A stretch of 9,666 nt of DNA. Origin: Actinomycetes bacterium (GTDB lineage Bacteria; Actinomycetota; Actinomycetes; Mycobacteriales; Mycobacteriaceae). The position numbers and the translations under genes are program-made. Below the pieces are notes generated by a model. The model had not been told where the DNA came from, searched no databases, and worked only from the letters and a program-made list of their open reading frames with translations. Positions 6,116 through 9,666 of the stretch are shown one piece after another; the first letter of the stretch is position 1, and each line of letters opens with the position of its first letter. The stretch is taken from assembly GCA_023404955.1 (NCBI GenBank), contig JAEXZY010000115.1:1-9666 (forward strand), read 5' to 3'.

Positions 6116-6661
6116 TCAGTGGAAAAGATCGATATCCGGCAGGTGGTCGACCGGGTGGACGTCGCCGAGATCGCCGGCGTCGTTGGTCCAATGCTCCTGA
6201 ACGACCGGCTCGGCGAGCGCCAGGTGCTCGGCTCCGACGTCGTCGAGCTGCACCGACGGTACGTCAGACAGGGAATCAGCCGTGGATGCGAGGTCCAGCG
6301 GTTCGTCGAGGTGGTCGACGATGGCGGGGACCGAATGATCGGTGTCGATCACCGCGCCGGTGGTGGGCACGTGGTCGCCGAAGGCGTCGAAGGCCGCAGT
6401 GGCGGCTCCGCTCGACCAGACGTTGGCTGTGTCGATTCCGGTGTCGATGCTGCGCTCGGCCCCGAAAGCGTCCCAGCTGTGGACCGGCGCCGACATCGAC
6501 AGTGACTCCGACACGACGGGCAGCAGATTCTGCACGTCAGCGACGCTGACGTCGGCGAGATGTGCGTCGGCGAGGGCCTGCGCCGGATCGGCGTCGTACG
6601 CTGCTGCCACTGCCGGATCCCGCACCAGCGACACCACGAAATCGACCAGTGAGTTCGCCAC
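6116..6661 (-). CDS. IniB N-terminal-domain protein, position of M. tuberculosis Rv0340
   Basis: This is a 181-residue acidic protein. Its N-terminal part, MANSLVDFVVSLVRDP then DPAQALADAHLADVSVADVQ, aligns with the IniB N-terminus (SLIDFILDLFRSP, then DPDGALRDAGLPNVTAAQL), so the two share a domain of about 50 residues. The remainder is rich in Asp, Ala, Val and Ser, has no signal peptide or membrane segment, and ends DIDLFH, recalling the DVF end of IniB. The start is a GTG at 6661-6659 with an excellent ribosome site, minus-strand GAGGGGAAGG, 7 nt upstream. Its place directly upstream of iniB matches the small gene Rv0340 of M. tuberculosis, of similar length. A terminator follows, so it is probably its own transcription unit. 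Function unknown; a small partner or regulator of the IniB system is a reasonable guess. Confidence 0.92.
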   Translation of the reverse strand: MANSLVDFVVSLVRDPAVAAAYDADPAQALADAHLADVSVADVQNLLPVVSESLSMSAPVHSWDAFGAERSIDTGIDTANVWSSGAATAAFDAFGDHVPTTGAVIDTDHSVPAIVDHLDEPLDLASTADSLSDVPSVQLDDVGAEHLALAEPVVQEHWTNDAGDLGDVHPVDHLPDIDLFH

Positions 6662-6668
6662 GGCCCGA

Positions 6669-6678
6669 CCTTCCCCTC
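6669..6678 (-). promoter_or_regulatory. Ribosome binding site fixing the GTG start of the 181-aa gene
   Basis: The minus-strand GAGGGGAAGG ends 7 nt before the GTG at 6661. The alignment of the next codons with the IniB N-terminus also begins here, so the GTG start is well supported. Confidence 0.75.
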
Positions 6679-6755
6679 GACAATTACCTGTGCTCCGATG
6701 CTATCGGCGTCGGATGGTCGATGGATCGGTGTTCCGCCCACCTCGCCGATGGGGA

Positions 6756-6797
6756 CGTTAGGGGATGGCCCGTTAGGGGATACTGCGACACTAGGGG
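6756..6797. repeat. Direct repeats CGTTAGGGGAT, probable operator
   Basis: Two perfect 11-bp copies (6756-6766 and 6771-6781) are 15 bp apart start to start, followed by a degenerate third, CTAGGGG (6791-6797), 18 bp further. The same TTAGGGG core is paired upstream of iniB at 6003-6017. The spacing is not an exact helical multiple, but tandem direct repeats suit cooperative binding by a large LuxR-type regulator such as IniR, whose gene is the second one downstream. The repeats are certain; the binding role is inferred. Confidence 0.6.
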
Positions 6798-6884
6798 CGC
6801 CTGCCCGGCCCGCCGCCGTCCCGCCGTTAAGGTGGTGGGCGGTCCGTCCACAGCACGGACCGGACGAGGAGGGACTGCACCGCC

Positions 6885-8675
6885 ATGACCGAACCACTGG
6901 GGTTGTCCATCGGGATGACGAACCTGGTGGCCGCGCGCGTCGGCCGCCCGCCGGTGACGCGCCGGTCGATCCTCACCGTCTATCCCGACCGCGCACCCGA
7001 GGTCGGTGTCCCGGATGGTGCCGCGCCTCCCGGACTGGTGTTGAGCGGCTTCGTCGACCGTGTCGGCGATCCGGTGCCGCTGGTGGCCGCCGACGGATCG
7101 GCGCACCGCGGCGAGGTCGTGCTGGCCGAGGCGCTCGCCGCGATGGCGCGCCTGGTCGACGGCGGTTCACCGGTTGCCATCGCGGTGCCCTCCCACTGGG
7201 GGCCGGGAACGCTCGGTGCCCTGCGCGGCGCGCTGCGGTCCCGTCCGATCCTCGCCCCCGACGGCGTGCCCGCCGCCCTCATTCCCGACGCGTCTGCCGC
7301 ACTGGCCGCCCTTCAGGCCGCACCGGGTCTGCCGGATCAGGGCGTCGTGGTGCTGGTCGATCTCGGCGGTAGCGGAACCAGCGTCACCCTCGCCGACGCG
7401 GGGGCGAATCTCGATCTGGTCGGCCAGACAGTCCGATACCCGGACTTCTCGGGCGATGCGGTCGATCAGCTCCTTCTCGATCACGTGCTGTCCGGCATCG
7501 CCGACGCGAACGATGCGGATCCGGCGGGCACGGCCGCGGTCGGCTCTCTGGCCCGGTTGCGCGACGAATGCCGCCAGGCGAAGGAGCGGCTGTCCGAGCA
7601 GACCGCAACGGTGGTGCCCGCCGAGCTGCCCGGCTTCCGGTCGGACATCCGGGTCACCCGCCCCGAGCTCGAGCAGCTGATCGCCGAGCCCCTCGGCGGC
7701 CTCCTCGGCGTGATCGACGATGCTCTGCAGCGCGCCGCCGTGCCCGCAGCCGGCATCGCGGCCATCGCGACCGTGGGCGGTGGTGCCGCAATACCTGTTG
7801 TCACGCAACGGCTTTCGGAGCGCTTGCGCGCTCCGGTCATCACCACGCCGGAGTCGGCGCTCAACGTCGCGGCCGGCGCGGCACTCGTGGCCAATCAGAG
7901 CCTGGACGCGCAGGCCGCCACCGGGCTGGCCCCGGCCGCCGGGGAACCGACCGCGATGGCGCCGGCGGCGTGGGCCGCGGGCGCCGCCGGTTTGGCCGCC
8001 GGTCAGGCCGCCGACGACGGGGCGGCGTCGGCGACCTTCCGCGCCCTCGCGTGGTCGCAGGACGACGATCTGGGCAGCGAACCCGTGCCCTACACCGGCG
8101 CTGACTACGTATCGTCCCCCGACCCGGCGCGGCCGCCGGTGGCGTTCGCGCCCGATGACGACCGGTACGACGAGCCCGCACCGCTCGCCTGGTACAAGCG
8201 CCCGCCCGTGCTGTTCGGCATCGCCGCCGCCGCTGCGCTGCTGGCGGCCGGCGGCCTGGCCATCACGCTGACCAGCTCCGACGGCGACCCCGGCACAGTC
8301 ACCGAGACCGCGACACCGCCGGCGGCGTCCTCGCCCGTCGAACTACCCCCGCCGGTCACCACGGTGACGATCGGCCCCGACGGTGTCGCCACCACCACCG
8401 TCAGCCAACCCCCGCCACCACCTCCGCCGTCGACCACGGACACCACGGCTCCGTCGTCGACAACGACGACGGCACCCACCACGACCACGACGACCAGCAC
8501 CACGACGACGACCACCGCGCCGACGACCACGACCACGCGGACCACGACGACCCGTCCGACGACGACGCAGCCGCCCACGACGACGGCTGCTCCGCCGACG
8601 ACGACGGCCGCACCGCCCACCACGGAGGCACCGCAACCGGTGACCACGACGGTCATCCCGGACGCCGGCGCCTGA
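6885..8675 (+). CDS. Membrane-anchored Hsp70-like protein (copy 2) with Thr-rich outer tail
   Basis: This 596-residue protein has an Hsp70/actin-type nucleotide-binding domain at about 1-335: phosphate-1 loop GLSIGMTN (6-13), phosphate-2 loop VDLGGSGTS (158-166), CRQAKERLS (229-237) and adenosine loop ATVGGGAAIP (295-304). Ser8 replaces the conserved DnaK Asp8. The segment GFVDRVGDPVP (55-65) is shared with copy 1. There is no substrate-binding domain. An Ala-rich then acidic linker leads to WYKRPP and one transmembrane helix (about 442-463), then a Pro run (509-515) and an 80-residue tail with 43 Thr (517-596), probably outside the membrane and a candidate for O-mannosylation. GAGGAGGG at 6866-6873 precedes the ATG. 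The gene stops 8 bp before iniR, so the two are probably co-transcribed. A chaperone role is doubtful; sensing or anchoring at the cell wall is inferred. Confidence 0.92.
   Translation: MTEPLGLSIGMTNLVAARVGRPPVTRRSILTVYPDRAPEVGVPDGAAPPGLVLSGFVDRVGDPVPLVAADGSAHRGEVVLAEALAAMARLVDGGSPVAIAVPSHWGPGTLGALRGALRSRPILAPDGVPAALIPDASAALAALQAAPGLPDQGVVVLVDLGGSGTSVTLADAGANLDLVGQTVRYPDFSGDAVDQLLLDHVLSGIADANDADPAGTAAVGSLARLRDECRQAKERLSEQTATVVPAELPGFRSDIRVTRPELEQLIAEPLGGLLGVIDDALQRAAVPAAGIAAIATVGGGAAIPVVTQRLSERLRAPVITTPESALNVAAGAALVANQSLDAQAATGLAPAAGEPTAMAPAAWAAGAAGLAAGQAADDGAASATFRALAWSQDDDLGSEPVPYTGADYVSSPDPARPPVAFAPDDDRYDEPAPLAWYKRPPVLFGIAAAAALLAAGGLAITLTSSDGDPGTVTETATPPAASSPVELPPPVTTVTIGPDGVATTTVSQPPPPPPPSTTDTTAPSSTTTTAPTTTTTTSTTTTTTAPTTTTTRTTTTRPTTTQPPTTTAAPPTTTAAPPTTEAPQPVTTTVIPDAGA
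8433..8672 (+). repeat. Low-complexity Thr-codon tract
   Basis: This stretch is built mainly of ACG and ACC codons and encodes the Thr-rich tail of the Hsp70-like protein, 43 Thr in 80 residues, with interspersed Ala, Pro and Ser. The near-perfect trinucleotide repetition could allow in-frame length change by slippage. Confidence 0.85.
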
Positions 8676-8683
8676 CCTCGGCG

Positions 8684-9666
8684 ATGACCGGTCCGGGGGC
8701 TCGGCTCACCGATCTGCCGCCGGCGGCGCGCGAGGCGGTCGGTGCAGTCGAGCGCGACCCGCATACCGTCACGAAGCTGCTGGTCACGGGCGGTGTCGGG
8801 ACGGGCAAGTCGACCGTGCTGGCGGCCCTGCGACAGCTTCTGCGTGCTGCCGGTCGCCCGGTGCTGTCCCGCCCACCCGGTCCAGGTGACGGCGAGGGTG
8901 CGGCGGTTCTGGTCGACGACGCCGACCTGCTGGACAGCGACGAACTCGAGCAGATGACCGCGCTCGTCGCGGATCCGGGCGCGACCGTGGTGATCGGCGC
9001 GCAGCCGCTGGCGCACCACCCGGCACTGAGTCGGCTGTTCCTCGCGCTCGAACGGGAGAACCTCCCCGTCGTGCTCGGGCCGGTCCCGCCGGTCGACGTC
9101 GGCAGGAGCATGGCCGCCGCGCGTGGCGAGGCCGTAGCGCCGGAGCTGGTCCGGCTGCTGGTCGGGGCCACCGCCGGATTGCCGTTCCTGCTGCGGCCCG
9201 CGATCGGCTCACTGGACCACGGAACATCTGCGGCGCGCCAGGCCGCGCGCTTCGCGCTGATCGAACGACTTCGACGCCTCGACGAGCCTCTACTCGACAC
9301 CCTGCTCATCTCATCGCTCGCCACCGGCCTCGGACCCGACGACGTCGCAGCCGGGCTCCGGATGTCAGCCGAGACAGCGAGGACCGCGGTGGACCGGGCG
9401 CGAGCCAGCGGACTCCTCGACCCGTCGCTTCCCCCGAGTTTCCAGCGCGACGTCCACGACGCCGTCGCCTCGATCGTCGGCGCCGCGCGTCATCACGATG
9501 TCGAGGTGTCGGTGCTGACGTCGCAGGTGGCGGCGTCGACATTGACACCCGAACTCGCCCTGCGGCTGGCCGAACACGGGCTGCGCGACGAGCGGCTGGC
9601 CGCCGCGCTGACCGAGCTGGCCGGCCACGACACCGCGGCACCGGCGCGCGCCGCACGCCTGTACCG
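8684..9666 (+). CDS. iniR: IniR-like P-loop ATPase regulator, C-terminus cut by window edge
   Basis: 327 residues are visible, open to the window edge. A Walker A motif GGVGTGKST lies at 36-44 and a Walker B VLVDDAD at 75-81. The rest reads as the AAA/STAND-type ATPase half of a large LuxR-family regulator, including HHPALSRLFLALERE and LLVGATAGLPFLLRPAIG. In M. tuberculosis the gene divergent from Rv0340-iniBAC is Rv0339c, an approximately 830-residue LuxR-type protein for which the name iniR is used, an activator of iniBAC. Position, orientation and domain type all match here. The C-terminal helix-turn-helix would lie beyond the window, so DNA binding is not seen. The ATG at 8684 is 8 nt after the stop of the Hsp70-like gene, without a clear ribosome site, which suggests translational coupling. 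Confidence 0.82.
   Translation, partial: MTGPGARLTDLPPAAREAVGAVERDPHTVTKLLVTGGVGTGKSTVLAALRQLLRAAGRPVLSRPPGPGDGEGAAVLVDDADLLDSDELEQMTALVADPGATVVIGAQPLAHHPALSRLFLALERENLPVVLGPVPPVDVGRSMAAARGEAVAPELVRLLVGATAGLPFLLRPAIGSLDHGTSAARQAARFALIERLRRLDEPLLDTLLISSLATGLGPDDVAAGLRMSAETARTAVDRARASGLLDPSLPPSFQRDVHDAVASIVGAARHHDVEVSVLTSQVAASTLTPELALRLAEHGLRDERLAAALTELAGHDTAAPARAARLY

Larger units (their letters stand above)
6662..6884. promoter_or_regulatory. Divergent promoter region between the 181-aa gene and the Hsp70-like/iniR pair
   Basis: These 223 bp separate divergent genes and must hold a promoter in each direction. Candidate -10 boxes of the TANNNT type are TAGCAT on the minus strand (6703-6698) and TAAGGT on the plus strand (6828-6833); neither has a convincing -35 partner. 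Direct repeats of CGTTAGGGGAT sit between them. GAGGAGGG at 6866-6873, 11 nt before the ATG at 6885, is the ribosome site for the plus-strand gene. The promoter boxes are tentative. Confidence 0.6.

Noticed and set aside
8105..9019. A long minus-strand frame with runs of Val opposite the Thr-rich tail.
   Set aside because: The Val/Gly repeats are the complement of ACG/ACC Thr codons, and the plus strand has coherent genes throughout.

Overview
The window looks like chromosome of a mycobacterium, probably a rapid-growing Mycolicibacterium-type species. The GC content is high, and the core genes read as clear homologues of the isoniazid/ethambutol-inducible iniB-iniA-iniC cluster. These assignments come from reading the translations and from remembered family features; no database search was run.

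Layout. On the minus strand, read from high to low coordinates, there is a 181-aa protein with an IniB-type N-terminal domain (6661-6116). It is followed by a strong terminator (6069-6103) and a 250-bp regulatory gap. Then come iniB (5865-4774), iniA (4683-2854), iniC (2807-1344, possibly starting at 2825) and a membrane-anchored Hsp70-like protein that runs off the left edge (1295 to 1). On the plus strand, diverging from the 181-aa gene across a 223-bp gap, there is a second membrane-anchored Hsp70-like protein with a threonine-rich tail (6885-8675). Eight bases after it starts a P-loop ATPase regulator, probably IniR, which runs off the right edge (8684 onward). No stretch over 300 bp lacks a gene.

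How it may work together. IniA and IniC are dynamin-like GTPases, and IniA is known as a membrane-remodelling (fission) protein. IniB and the 181-aa protein share an N-terminal domain and have low-complexity remainders. IniR is the likely transcriptional activator. The two Hsp70-like proteins flank the ini genes. Each has an actin-fold nucleotide-binding domain in which the Asp of the phosphate-1 loop is replaced by Ser, then one transmembrane helix preceded by basic residues, then an outer Pro- or Thr-rich tail. They have no Hsp70 substrate-binding domain. I infer that they link the cell wall to the cytoplasmic ini machinery.

Regulation. TTAGGGG elements occur in both regulatory gaps: two perfect 11-bp copies at 6756-6781, and a tight cluster at 6003-6017 upstream of iniB. 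In the iniB gap the GGGG runs also form a canonical G-quadruplex motif. A perfect 15-bp hairpin lies between iniB and iniA and may set their relative expression.
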